From: Massilia niastensis DSM 21313 | GTDB taxonomy: Bacteria; Pseudomonadota; Gammaproteobacteria; Burkholderiales; Burkholderiaceae_D | Length of the DNA stretch: 53,512 bases | Direction: 5' to 3' | Assembly: GCF_000382345.1 (NCBI RefSeq) | Contig: NZ_KB908120.1 | Coordinates: 1-53,512, forward strand | Shown here: in pieces, positions 43,634 through 53,315 of the stretch | How the letters are laid out: every line of letters begins with the position of its first letter | Numbering within the stretch: the stretch's first letter is position 1 | Made by a program: the position numbers and the translations under genes | Notes under the pieces: generated by a model | Databases searched by the model: none | Told to the model about the DNA's origin: nothing | Seen by the model: the letters and a program-made list of their open reading frames with translations, nothing else

Positions 43634-45592
43634 TCAGGCGGCGGCTTCCTCGGCGCACAGCTTGAGGTTGGCGTGGCGCTGGCCGTGCAGCGGAGCCATG
43701 AACAGCTCGCTGTGCTCTTCGAGCAGCGCGAACACGGCATCCTTCGACAGCACATACTGGTCCAGCAGCGTGACCTTGAGCGTTTCCATCACCTGCTTGT
43801 AGTCGCGGATCGCGTTCAGGGTGTAGCTGTACAGCTCGTCGGCCTTTTCCTCCACCAGGCGCAGGGTGTGCTCGCCGCTGGCATCGTTCTGCAGCTGGCT
43901 GTAGTCGATCTTCGAACGCGAATACATCGACAGGCGGTTCACCATCAGGTTCAGCATCTTGGTGATCTTCTCGATGTCGTTCTGGCTGCCCACCGAAATA
44001 CCGCGTGCGCCGTAGAACAGTTCCTCAGCAGCAACACCACCGTACAGCCCGACCACGTCGCGCTCCAGCTCTTCGAGGGTGCGCAGCGACATGTCTTCGC
44101 CCGACTGCAGCACATAGCCCAGCGCGCCGATCTTCGACACCGCCTCGGTGCTGATCTTCAGCAGGTGCGACTTTTCCTTCACTTCGGCCAGGCTCATGCC
44201 TTGACGCAGCCAGGGGTCGATCTGCATGAAGAAGTGACCCAGTTCATGCAGGGCGATGCGCTCGCGCTGCAGCAGCTTCTCGGCGGTCGTGGCGCGGTCG
44301 GTCAGGCCGATGGTGGCGCGCTCGTAGGCGCGGAACAGCAGGTCGGTATTGATGATCGTTTTTTCCTGGATCGAGAGCATGCTGGCGCGCTCGACCACGG
44401 TTTCCAGCAGCGCCGGGCTCAGGTTCTGGGTGATCTCGGCCACCTGGTCCAGGTCGAGGTCGTCGTAGTCGACCAGGCCGTCCTTCTTGCGCGCCAGGAA
44501 GCTGCGCAGCAGTTCGCGGCGTTCCGTCTTGTTCGGCAGGCGGAAGTTGATCTTCACCGAGAAGCGGCGCAGCATCGCTTCGTCCATCTCGGTCGAGGAA
44601 TCGTCGAAGTTCGAGGCCACGACCCAGATCACGCCCTGGCCCTTGTCGCTCTTCACGCCGTCCAGCAGGCCCAGCATGGTATTGGCGGTATCGTCTTCCC
44701 ACTTCTTTTCGCTGCGGCCGCGCGGCATGAACAGGCTCTGCGCCTCATCCAGGAAGATGATGCACTTGCCCTTCGTGCAAGCCTTGCGGTACAGGGCGTT
44801 CAGCGCCTTCGAACCGCCGCCGACATAGCCCGATTCCAGGGCCGAACCCGAGGCCGAGATCATCGGCATGTTCAGGCGCTTGGCCAGGTAGCCGACCAGC
44901 TTGGTCTTGCCGGTACCGGCAGGACCGGTCAGCATCACGTTGAACGGCTTGTCGATGTTGTGCGACTGGTACTCGTCGCGGTTGCGGATCATGTCTTCCA
45001 GGTGCAGGACTTCCTGCTTGATGTCTTCCATGCCGATCAGGTCGTCCATGCTGCCCTTGAGCTTGTCCGGCGTGATGACGGAGGCGCTCATGCCCATGCC
45101 CGGGATGCCGAACTTGATCAGGTACAGGACCAGCATGATCACGGCGATGTCGAGCGCATGGCGCTTCAGGAAGGCGAAGGTGCGGTCGAGCATGCTCGCG
45201 CCCTCGTCCATCACGGCCTTGTGGCTGGCCAGGTACTCGTCCTTGGCGATCGAGTACGGAATCGCATTCTTCAGCAGGACTTCGCGCTCGAGCGACAGGT
45301 GCGAGGTGCTCGGCACCTTCACCACGTGCAGCGCTTCCGCGTCCTTGAACTTGTAGACATAGCGCGGCGAATCCGACAGCGGCTGCGCGATCAGCAGATA
45401 TTCCAGGCGCGCCTTCTGCTGCGCCAGCTGGGTGATCTCGGCGATGTTCTGCGAATGGATGACAGGATTCGACGCTTGCGGCGCGTCCGCTTTATAGATC
45501 GCCAACGCCACCATCAAGCCCAGCAGGAGAGCTGTGGCGATACGGACGTAAACGTTCTTGAATGCAATCTGAATTCGGGCAAAGTTGGGCAT
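43634..45592 (-). CDS. Divergent FtsH-like membrane AAA+ metalloprotease
   Basis: 652 aa, close to FtsH (about 645). Two membrane helices (about 16-34 and 146-166) flank a periplasmic region of about 110 residues. The AAA+ module has Walker A GPAGTGKT (about 224), Walker B CIIFLDEA (about 282), pore loop YVGGG, and a second region of homology ending MLRRFSVKINF. The classical Arg-finger pattern GRFDR of FtsH is absent. The zinc protease motif HELGH (about 448-452) and the third-ligand region GSQNDIEKI are present, so proteolysis is likely. It is a paralogue, not housekeeping FtsH. The upstream gap is A+T-rich and holds Fur-box-like words. Confidence 0.85.
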   Translation of the reverse strand: MPNFARIQIAFKNVYVRIATALLLGLMVALAIYKADAPQASNPVIHSQNIAEITQLAQQKARLEYLLIAQPLSDSPRYVYKFKDAEALHVVKVPSTSHLSLEREVLLKNAIPYSIAKDEYLASHKAVMDEGASMLDRTFAFLKRHALDIAVIMLVLYLIKFGIPGMGMSASVITPDKLKGSMDDLIGMEDIKQEVLHLEDMIRNRDEYQSHNIDKPFNVMLTGPAGTGKTKLVGYLAKRLNMPMISASGSALESGYVGGGSKALNALYRKACTKGKCIIFLDEAQSLFMPRGRSEKKWEDDTANTMLGLLDGVKSDKGQGVIWVVASNFDDSSTEMDEAMLRRFSVKINFRLPNKTERRELLRSFLARKKDGLVDYDDLDLDQVAEITQNLSPALLETVVERASMLSIQEKTIINTDLLFRAYERATIGLTDRATTAEKLLQRERIALHELGHFFMQIDPWLRQGMSLAEVKEKSHLLKISTEAVSKIGALGYVLQSGEDMSLRTLEELERDVVGLYGGVAAEELFYGARGISVGSQNDIEKITKMLNLMVNRLSMYSRSKIDYSQLQNDASGEHTLRLVEEKADELYSYTLNAIRDYKQVMETLKVTLLDQYVLSKDAVFALLEEHSELFMAPLHGQRHANLKLCAEEAAA

Positions 45593-46206
45593 CTCGGTAC
45601 TCTACAAGTAAGGGTCGTACGACAGTGCTGCTTACGGGTGCCGTTCTCGGTCTTGGGTACCGCGTCATGCGGCTGCGGCCAACGGCGTGGCCACGGGGCG
45701 GGAATCACTGCGGTGATGGTTATTGGGTCCGCCCCCGGGTCCAAACGTGCTAGTTTGGTATTTTTTTGATGCCCGAAGGCAATGGGATAAGGAGACTATA
45801 CCTGTAAAAAAAACCGAGGTGTATACCCTGCGGAGAAAAAAACTGGGAACACAACGTTTCTGAACACTTTGGAAATGAAAATCATTGTCCAATTTATAAA
45901 AAGTTTTATTTGATTATCAAAACAAGGGCGACTTGTTGTCATTGACTTATTATCAAACAAGATAATCATTGCCATATTCTCAACTGCCTCCCACCGCGTT
46001 TTCAACACCGCCACTTATTGCTGAGTTGCGCGCAACGTGCGCATATCTTACACCAACCTGCTGACTTCTTTCTGCAACTCATCCGTTCAATTGAGCGCGT
46101 CCATTACTATAAATTTGCTATTCTGATTTCCGGATTCGGAAGGCTGCGGGCGCCCGTCATTCGCGCCCGCGGACCGTGGCAAGACCAGTCAGAAAAAGGA
46201 ACGGCT
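45593..46206. other. 614-bp A+T-rich intergenic region
   Basis: No gene of credible length was found here. The region contains two Fur-box-like words, near-direct repeats around 45912-45962 (ATTATCAAAACAAG and ATTATCAAACAAG), and poly-A tracts. It serves as the common upstream region of the FtsH-like gene (minus) and the PEP-CTERM gene (plus). Confidence 0.5.
45871..45889. promoter_or_regulatory. Fur-box-like site
   Basis: GGAAATGAAAATCATTGTC agrees with the 19-bp Fur consensus at 15 positions, counted by eye. A second word, GATAATCATT, is at 45961-45970. Iron control of either flanking gene is inference. Confidence 0.4.
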
Positions 46207-46494
46207 ATGAAAAGATATGCACTAGCGGCAGTGCTGGCGCTGAGCCTCTTCAGTACAGCGCAGGCTGCCGTGATCGATCTCGTGTCGACCAGTTCAACGA
46301 CGGGCCAGGCGGCCCAGGCCATACGTACCGCCCAGCCGGTACGCAATCTCTCCGTGACCAGCCGCAGCGAAGTCGTTGCGCCCCCGTCCAACATGTCCGA
46401 ACTCCCCGAACCCGAGGTTTTCGCCATGATGCTGGTGGGCTTGATCCTGATCGGTTACCGTGCAAGTCGGGACAGCAGCGAGAAATTCAAGTAG
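46207..46494 (+). CDS. Small PEP-CTERM sorting-signal protein
   Basis: 95 aa. A signal peptide (1-20, MKRYALAAVLALSLFSTAQA) leads a short mature segment of only about 45 residues rich in Ser, Thr and Val. The end is a PEP-CTERM signal: Pro-Glu-Pro at 67-69 (LPEPEV), a hydrophobic helix (VFAMMLVGLILIGY) and a tail with Arg (YRASRDSSEKFK). Exosortase/EpsH-type processing and export is expected. Its exosortase gene is not in the window. A hairpin follows the stop. Confidence 0.8.
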   Translation: MKRYALAAVLALSLFSTAQAAVIDLVSTSSTTGQAAQAIRTAQPVRNLSVTSRSEVVAPPSNMSELPEPEVFAMMLVGLILIGYRASRDSSEKFK

Positions 46495-46512
46495 AGATAC
46501 CGAATCTTCACA

Positions 46513-46529
46513 GGACGCCGGCGGCGTCC
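46513..46529 (+). terminator. Hairpin after the PEP-CTERM gene
   Basis: GGACGCC and GGCGTCC form a 7-bp stem with a 3-nt loop 18 bp after the stop codon. There is no T-run. The 205-bp gap to the next gene holds no supported frame. Confidence 0.45.
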
Positions 46530-46699
46530 GGCTGGCGCCACCCCTAAGTACTTGACCGGAATAAGAGTGACAATGGCAATCAGAACCGGATGCGGTGCAA
46601 GGCGGCGAGTGCGCCGCAGTGCGAGCACTGCAAGCAGGAGGCGACGCAGCACCGCGCCGGTGATGGCAGCCAGAAACACATTTATTCCTGGGCGAGTAT

Positions 46700-47257
46700 T
46701 TAAGACAGGTGGGCGCTACCGCTGCACAGGCCGTGCAGCTTCAGGAGCGTATTCCAGTTACGGGACGTCGTGCCATCTCCCAGTTGCTTGCCGAGCGCCG
46801 CCGCAGCGGCGCTATCCAGCACCCCTTCCGGACACCACACATAGGCCGCGCGCCGGCCGAGGGCCAGCGCCTCGCGGCCCCACTCCTTCGCACACAGCGA
46901 CTCGACCAGCTGGCGCGGCGCCTCTCCGTGCAGGATGAAAGCAAACAGCCGCGCATGGTCATTGGCGAGCGGCAGCAAGGGGTTGTCGGCCACGATGTCG
47001 GCCAGTTCGTCGTGCGCCAGCACGAATACCCGCGCCGCCACGCCCAGGCGCAGCACGAGTGCTTCTTCGATGGTATGGGCGGCCTGGACAGGATCGGTAG
47101 CGTCGGCGTCGAACACCACGTTCCCGCTGTTGAGTACGCTGCGCACGCCGGTATAGCCGAGTTCGCTCACCAGCTGGCGCAGGTCGGCCATCGCAATCCG
47201 CTTGGCACGACCGACATTGATGCCGCGCAGTAAGGCGATGTAGCGCTTGCTGTTCAT
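46700..47257 (-). CDS. DUF1697 family protein
   Basis: 185 aa. The N-terminus MNSKRYIALLRGINVGRAKR and the motif VRSVLNSGNVVFDAD are characteristic of DUF1697, a small protein family with an alpha-beta fold and no known role. ATG at 47257 is chosen since the family starts there, though the frame stays open upstream. No operon partner is apparent: the next gene upstream is the broken GST, 40 bp away. Confidence 0.88.
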   Translation of the reverse strand: MNSKRYIALLRGINVGRAKRIAMADLRQLVSELGYTGVRSVLNSGNVVFDADATDPVQAAHTIEEALVLRLGVAARVFVLAHDELADIVADNPLLPLANDHARLFAFILHGEAPRQLVESLCAKEWGREALALGRRAAYVWCPEGVLDSAAAAALGKQLGDGTTSRNWNTLLKLHGLCSGSAHLS

Positions 47258-47297
47258 CCGCGCATGGTACCTCGACTTGGGGATCGCGGCGCGCGCT

Positions 47298-47902
47298 TCA
47301 TTGCAGGCCTTCGCGGCGCATCGCCTCCGCCACCACGGGCAGCGCCCCGATCCTGGCATGGTAGGCCTGCAGGCTCGGCCAGTCCGCGAGCGAGAGTTTC
47401 GCGAATCCGACCCAGTTCAGGATGGCGAACAGGTAGGCATCGGCGACCGTGAACGGCGCCCCCATCAGGTTGCGCTCGCCGTCGACCCTGGCGGCCAGGA
47501 AGCCCAGCGGAGCGGCCAGGGCGGCCCAGGCGGCTTCCCTGCCCTGTTCGGTGACGCCGGGCGTGAACAGCGGCGAGAAGCGCTTGTGCACCTCGCTCGC
47601 CAGGTAGCTGAGCCACTCCACCAGCTGGTAGCGCGCGAAGCTGCCGGCCGCGGGCGCCAGGCCCGACTCCGGCGCCTGGTCGGCCACGTACAGCAGCAGC
47701 GCGGCGTTTTCGGTCAGGACCATCCCATGGTCCAGCTCCAGGGCCGGCACGGCGCCTTTCGGATTGATCTGGCGGTAGTCCTGGCCGCCGGCGGTCAGCT
47801 TGGTGCGCAGGCTGACCCTTTCGGTCTGGAAAGGCGATCCGGTGGCGAGCAGGGCGATATGCGGGGCAGGGAGCAGGCGCCGGGGCTGAAATACAGTTTC
47901 AT
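47298..47902 (-). pseudogene. gst: Beta-class glutathione S-transferase, apparent frameshift
   Basis: From ATG 47902 the reading begins MKLYFSPGACSL, the usual beta-class GST start with its active-site Cys. The frame then breaks near 47862-47869 (C/G run in CTGCCCCGC). In the next frame PHIALLATG resumes and continues cleanly to the stop, with LELDHGMVLTENAALLLYVA and the C-terminal helical domain. The offset needs one missing base. The frame-corrected length (about 201 aa) is normal, so it is either a very recent loss, programmed slippage or a sequencing error. A GTG at 47750 could start only a truncated product. Confidence 0.75.
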
Positions 47903-48068
47903 GGGTCTCCTTTGGGTAGTTCCGATTTTATGAATAGGCAAGAATACAATATTTCATTTCCACCACCATCCGGCGCGCGCTGCGGCAAGAACGCGACAGT
48001 CTTGCTGGCTGTCACCTGCGATGCATAAGCGGGTGCTAAGATCGGCAGGTAATTGACTGGAGGAAACG

Positions 48069-48413
48069 ATGAGCGATGCTTATGAGCTCTTGCCCTTGGC
48101 CCAGCTGAAACCGGGCATGGTGTTGTCGAGCGAGTTGCTAGACCGCAACGGCATGGTTCTGCTGGCCGGCGGGGCCGTGCTGGCGGAGAGCACGATCGCG
48201 TCGCTGGCGCGGCATGGCATCGACACGGTGGCGGTGCTGCGCACGCCGTCGCGCCAGGCGCCGGTCGACCTGGCCGCCGTCCAGGCCAGGCTGGACCATG
48301 TGTTCCGCAAGAACGAACGCGACAACCATGGCGACTGGGCCACCGGCCTGCTGCGCCGCTACATCGAGGATTACCGGCTTGGCCGCCATCCGCAGCAGGA
48401 GGTGGCGCCATGA
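48069..48413 (+). CDS. Small protein paired with HDOD protein
   Basis: 114 aa. The core LKPGMVLSSELLDRNGMVLLAGGAVLAESTIASLARHGIDTVAVLR resembles the short beta-rich domain often found directly before HD-GYP or HDOD domains, here as a separate protein. The ribosome-binding site GGAGGAAAC is strong. The stop overlaps the next start by four bases (ATGA), a sign of translational coupling, so the two proteins probably act together. Confidence 0.82.
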   Translation: MSDAYELLPLAQLKPGMVLSSELLDRNGMVLLAGGAVLAESTIASLARHGIDTVAVLRTPSRQAPVDLAAVQARLDHVFRKNERDNHGDWATGLLRRYIEDYRLGRHPQQEVAP

Positions 48414-49249
48414 GCGCGCCGGCCGCCATCGACCTGGCCGCGGGCCTCGACGACCTGCCCTCGCTGCCCGCCGTGGTGATGGAGCTGCTGGGCAGCATCG
48501 AGGAAGACATCGACATTTCGGTGCTTGCCAGGAAGCTCGCGAACGACCAGGCCCTGACCGCGAAGACCCTGCGGCTGGCCAATTCCTCCGCCTTCGGGCT
48601 GCAGGTCAAGGCAACCACGATCCAGCAGGCAATGACCTTCCTCGGCTTCCAGACCACGCGCAAGCTGATCGCCGCGGCCGCGATGACGGGCTGCTTCCCG
48701 AGCGGACGCTGTCCCGGATTCAGCGACAAGGCGTTCTGGCGCCATTCGATCGCGAGCGCAGCCTGCGCGCGGATCCTGGCGCGCCGGGTGCGCTTCAACC
48801 AGGACGTCGCCTTCACGGCCGGCCTGCTGCACGACATCGGCCGCCTGGTGCTGGTGACCCGTTATCCGGAGCACTACCAGGTCGTGCTGGCCGAACGCAA
48901 GCGCAGCGACTGCGGCCTGCTGGCCGCCGAGCGCGCGGTGCTGGGCCTCGACCATGTGGCGGCAGGCGTGGCGCTGGCGGAGCAATGGAATTTTTCGGAC
49001 ACGATGCGCCAGGCGATCGCGTTTCACCATGAACCGGAACAGGCCGGCGCGGGCTTCCTGGCCACGATCGTCCACGTGGCCGATGCCGTCGCGCATGCGC
49101 TCGACCTGGCGGGCGATCCGGACCAGCTGGCGCCAGTGGTCTCGAGCGTGGCCTGGACGGCGCTCGGGCTGGCGGAAGAAGCATGGCTGCAGGTGTTCCG
49201 CGAGACCGAACTGCAGTTCGAGGAAATGACGGCCATCCTGCTGGCCTGA
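48410..49249 (+). CDS. HDOD-domain protein
   Basis: 279 aa. An HDOD domain (HD-related output domain; about 15-215) with LPSLPAVVMELLGSIEEDID, LRLANSSAFGLQVKATTIQQ, and a partial HD-like LLHDIGRLVLV, and further FHHEPEQAG and IVHVADAVAHALDL. HDOD proteins usually lack the complete metal site and work as signalling scaffolds in c-di-GMP or chemotaxis-related circuits; here several HD residues remain. It follows a small domain protein with a four-base overlap. Confidence 0.88.
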   Translation: MSAPAAIDLAAGLDDLPSLPAVVMELLGSIEEDIDISVLARKLANDQALTAKTLRLANSSAFGLQVKATTIQQAMTFLGFQTTRKLIAAAAMTGCFPSGRCPGFSDKAFWRHSIASAACARILARRVRFNQDVAFTAGLLHDIGRLVLVTRYPEHYQVVLAERKRSDCGLLAAERAVLGLDHVAAGVALAEQWNFSDTMRQAIAFHHEPEQAGAGFLATIVHVADAVAHALDLAGDPDQLAPVVSSVAWTALGLAEEAWLQVFRETELQFEEMTAILLA

Positions 49250-49255
49250 ACAAGA

Positions 49256-49297
49256 AAAAACCGGTGCGGCGCCCCACTTATGATGTGGCGCCGCACC
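49256..49297 (-). terminator. Terminator after the XRE-like gene
   Basis: GGTGCGGC and GCCGCACC form the core of a stem of at least 11 bp (49263-49297); on the minus strand GGTTTTTTC follows. It separates convergent genes. Confidence 0.75.
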
Positions 49298-49311
49298 CCA
49301 CTGGTGCGGAA

Positions 49312-49337
49312 GGCATGACAGGTGAGGCTGTCATGCC
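49312..49337. terminator. Second hairpin in the convergent gap
   Basis: GGCATGACAG and CTGTCATGCC form a perfect 10-bp stem with a 6-nt loop, 7 bp after the XRE-like stop. It lies in tandem with the terminator next to it. Confidence 0.6.
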
Positions 49338-49344
49338 TGCGGCA

Positions 49345-49758
49345 TCAGTGCGCATAGTTTCCGGTCGAGGACGGCGTGGCTTCGTTCTGTGGCTGACCTT
49401 GTTGCGGCTGGCCCTGCTGCTGTGCTGCCGCGGCGGCGGCGGCGGCGGCCTGGGCTGCCTTTTCTTCGGGCTTCGGACGGCCCTGGGCATCGGACAGGCG
49501 GTATTTGGTCCTGCGGTCGCCCATCAGGTCGCGCAGGTCGCGGATGCTCATTCCGGTGACTTCGTGCATGCGGATCAGCAGCGAGGCGCCGACCGGCAGG
49601 CGGTGGTGACGGATCTTGCTGATGACTGGCGGCGCAACTTCGAGCATGCGCGACAGCGCGGCGTCATTCTTCAGCTGCATTTTACCGAGCAGGATGTCCA
49701 GCAGATGATTCGGGTTGTAACTCTCCTGCGAAGACAGAGCATGATGCTGTTGTGCCAT
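49345..49758 (-). CDS. XRE-like DNA-binding regulator with Ala/Gln tail
   Basis: 137 aa. The first 80 residues form a Cro/C1-type helix-turn-helix (LLDILLGKMQLKNDAALSRM, then APPVISKIRHHRLPVGASLL). The tail from about 97 on is low complexity: Ala run, Gln/Gly/Pro repeats (QQQGQPQQGQPQ), then a Ser/Thr-rich end. GAGGT lies 8 bp before the ATG. A 16-bp palindrome overlaps its promoter region, suggesting autoregulation. The target genes are unknown. Confidence 0.82.
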   Translation of the reverse strand: MAQQHHALSSQESYNPNHLLDILLGKMQLKNDAALSRMLEVAPPVISKIRHHRLPVGASLLIRMHEVTGMSIRDLRDLMGDRRTKYRLSDAQGRPKPEEKAAQAAAAAAAAAQQQGQPQQGQPQNEATPSSTGNYAH

Positions 49759-50374
49759 GATGATTACCTCACGAGTTTGGTTAAAATAGTTCCTTTACGA
49801 ACTTTTGTTAAAGACTGCTTTTCATCAACATCAGTTCCTGGAACCTTGTTCGGGATTACACAGCGCGAGTCTGAAAAATCCCTTAAGCAAAAGTTTCGGC
49901 TCGCACTTGCTCCCACGTCCACTCCCACTTGCGTACTTGTCTTTCCAACAAATTATCAGACTCATACGTCGTGAAAGTACAGAACCGGCGCATGTGACCC
50001 ATTGTCTGAAATCAAGCTAACGTTGGGAAAGCTTGTCATACATGCATTTCAGCACATGAGGGCAATTTGTGGCGCACGCAAGAGATTTCTTTCACCTATT
50101 TCGCACACTCTAATGTGAGTGGAAGCCATTGATTTACAAGAAGAAATACTTCATACCATTTTTTACTTACTGACATCACCTGATGGTGTTGCAGAGAATC
50201 CATATTTAACAATCTGAACAGCTTGATAAGAACTTTAGGTTAAGAAACTTACCGTTCCTCAAGGAATTAAAACCAGGGGCCACACGCGCCGCTCTCCGGG
50301 CCCAGTCCGATTTACGGTAAACTGGGCGCCCGCCTTGCCAGAGCAGCAGCTCCCTCTTTTCACGACAGCATTCC
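49759..50374. other. 616-bp A+T-rich gap upstream of miaB
   Basis: No credible gene. It holds the XRE-like promoter side, a hairpin at 50300-50327 (GCCCAGT and ACTGGGC around CCG/CGG) 48 bp before miaB, and scattered A+T-rich promoter-like words. Two regulatory starts are expected, one at each end. Confidence 0.45.
49788..49803. promoter_or_regulatory. Putative operator of the XRE-like gene
   Basis: AGTTC-CTTTAC-GAACT, 5-bp inverted arms with a 6-bp spacer, lies 30 bp upstream of the XRE-like start codon. Autoregulation is inference. Confidence 0.45.
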
Positions 50375-51732
50375 ATGCAAAAAAAAGTATTTATCAAGAC
50401 ATTCGGTTGCCAGATGAACGAGTACGACTCGGACAAGATGGTGGATGTGCTCGGCTCGTCCGATGGCTTGGTGCGCACCGACAAGCCCGAGGATGCCGAT
50501 GTGATCCTGCTGAATACCTGCTCGGTGCGCGAAAAGGCGCAGGAAAAAGTGTTTTCCGACCTGGGCCGCCTGCGTGAACTCAAGCGCGACAAGCCCGAAC
50601 TGGTGATCGGCGTGGGCGGCTGCGTGGCCTCGCAGGAAGGCGCGGCGATCGTCAAGCGCGCGCCCTTCGTCGACGTGGTGTTCGGTCCGCAGACCCTGCA
50701 CCGCCTGCCGCAGCTGATCCGCGAGCGGCGCCAGACCGGCGCGGCCCAGATCGACATCAGCTTCCCGGAAATCGAAAAGTTCGACCACCTGCCCCCGGCC
50801 AAGGTCGAGGGTCCGGTGGCCTATGTCTCGATCATGGAAGGCTGCAGCAAGTACTGCAGCTATTGCGTGGTGCCGTACACGCGCGGCGAGGAAGTCTCGC
50901 GCCGCTTCGAGGACGTGCTCACCGAAGTGGCCGGCCTGGCGGCGCAGGGCGTGAAGGAGATCATGCTGCTCGGCCAGAACGTGAATGCCTTCCGCGGCGC
51001 CATGGAAAATGGCGGGGTGGCCGACTTCGCGCTGCTGCTCGAATACATCGCCGAGATCCCCGGCATCGAGCGCCTGCGCTTCGTCACCAGCCATCCGAAG
51101 GAATTCACCCAGCGCCTGATCGACGCCTACGCGAAGATTCCGCAGCTGGTCAATCACCTGTACCTGCCGGTCCAGCACGGCTCCGACCGCATCCTCGGCG
51201 CCATGAAGCGCGGCTACACGGCGCTCGAATACAAGTCGATCATCCGGCGCATCCGCGCGGTGCGCCCGGATATCGCGATCTCGTCCGACTTCATCGTCGG
51301 CTTCCCCGGCGAAACCGATGCCGACTTCGAAGCGATGATGAAGCTGGTCGAGGACGTCGGCTTCGACAACAGCTTCAGCTTCATCTTCAGCAAGCGCCCG
51401 GGCACCCCGGCCGCCAACCTCGAGGACGACACCCCGCACGAGGTCAAGCTGGCCCGCCTGCAGCGCCTGCAGGCCCTGATCGACGCCAACACGCGCAAGT
51501 ACAGCGCGGCGATGGTCGGCACGGTCCAGCGCGTCCTGGTCGAAGGGATGTCGAAAAAATATCCGGAACAGCTGCAGGGCCGTACCGAAAGCAACCGCGT
51601 GGTCAACTTCCTGCCTGATCCGGCGGGCCGCGACCTGGCCGGCCAGCTGGTCGACGTGCGCATCGTGGCCAGCCACGACTACTTCCTGCGCGGCGAACTC
51701 GTCGCTAACCTCCATACGATTGCCAAAGCCAG

Positions 51733-51736
<4 letters not shown>
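50375..51736 (+). CDS. miaB: tRNA-2-methylthio-N6-dimethylallyladenosine synthase MiaB
   Basis: 453 aa radical SAM methylthiotransferase that adds the methylthio group to i6A37 after MiaA. The N-terminal MTTase domain has C12 (KTFGCQMNEYDSDKM), a Cys in LNTCSVREKA and one in VGGCVASQEG. The radical-SAM cluster is CSKYCSYCVVPYTRG (about 155-165). A C-terminal TRAM domain follows. It has TTGA overlap with phoH downstream, forming the miaB-phoH-ybeY unit. Confidence 0.97.
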
Positions 51737-52789
<1,053 letters not shown>

Positions 52790-52809
<20 letters not shown>

Positions 52810-53257
52810 GCTCGAGCTCGAAGTCCAGTTCGCCGATCCGCGCCTCGAAAGCCTGATCACCGAACAGGACCTGCGCCGCTGGGTGGACCTGTCGCTGCTC
52901 GGCCCCGCCGAGCTGACCATCCGCTTCGTCGACGCCGAGGAAGGCCGGACGCTGAACCGCGAATACCGCGGCAAGGACTACGCCACCAACGTGCTGACCT
53001 TCGCCTACAACGAAGGCGAGGAACTGGGCGACGAGGAACCGGTCCAGGCCGACATCGTGCTGTGCACCGACGTGCTGCAGCGCGAGGCCGACGAGCAGAA
53101 GAAGACCGTCGAGGAGCACGTGGCCCACCTGGTGGTGCACGGCGTGCTGCATGCCCAGGGCTTCGACCACGAGCATGACGAGGAAGCCGAGGAGATGGAA
53201 CAGCTGGAGCGCGACATCATGGAAGCGCTGGGCTATCCGGACCCGTATTCGGACTGA
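52790..53257 (+). CDS. ybeY: Endoribonuclease YbeY
   Basis: 155 aa, a metal-dependent endoribonuclease that processes 16S rRNA and supports ribosome quality control. The zinc site is H117, H121 and H127 in HLVVHGVLHAQGFDHEHD. Preceding motifs NREYRGKDYATNVLTFAY are typical. The start overlaps phoH, fitting translational coupling. An lnt gene often follows in related genomes; here the IS110-type element lies directly behind. Confidence 0.95.
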
Positions 53258-53280
53258 CCGTAGATACCGTCTTCACCGTC

Positions 53281-53315
53281 AAGCCCTACATCGCAAATTC
53301 TGGGTCGTAGGGCTT
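53281..53315 (-). repeat. Inverted repeat across the transposase stop
   Basis: AAGCCCTAC (53281-53289) and GTAGGGCTT (53307-53315) are perfectly complementary and enclose the transposase stop codon. It could be a terminator or a structural end of the IS. Confidence 0.5.

Noticed and set aside
46455..46679. A 74-codon minus-strand frame with hydrophobic runs
   Set aside because: It overlaps the PEP-CTERM gene end, has no ribosome-binding site and resembles random Leu/Arg-rich translation.
50206..50802. A 198-codon minus-strand frame near miaB
   Set aside because: It is antisense to the miaB start and has no domain or start signal.
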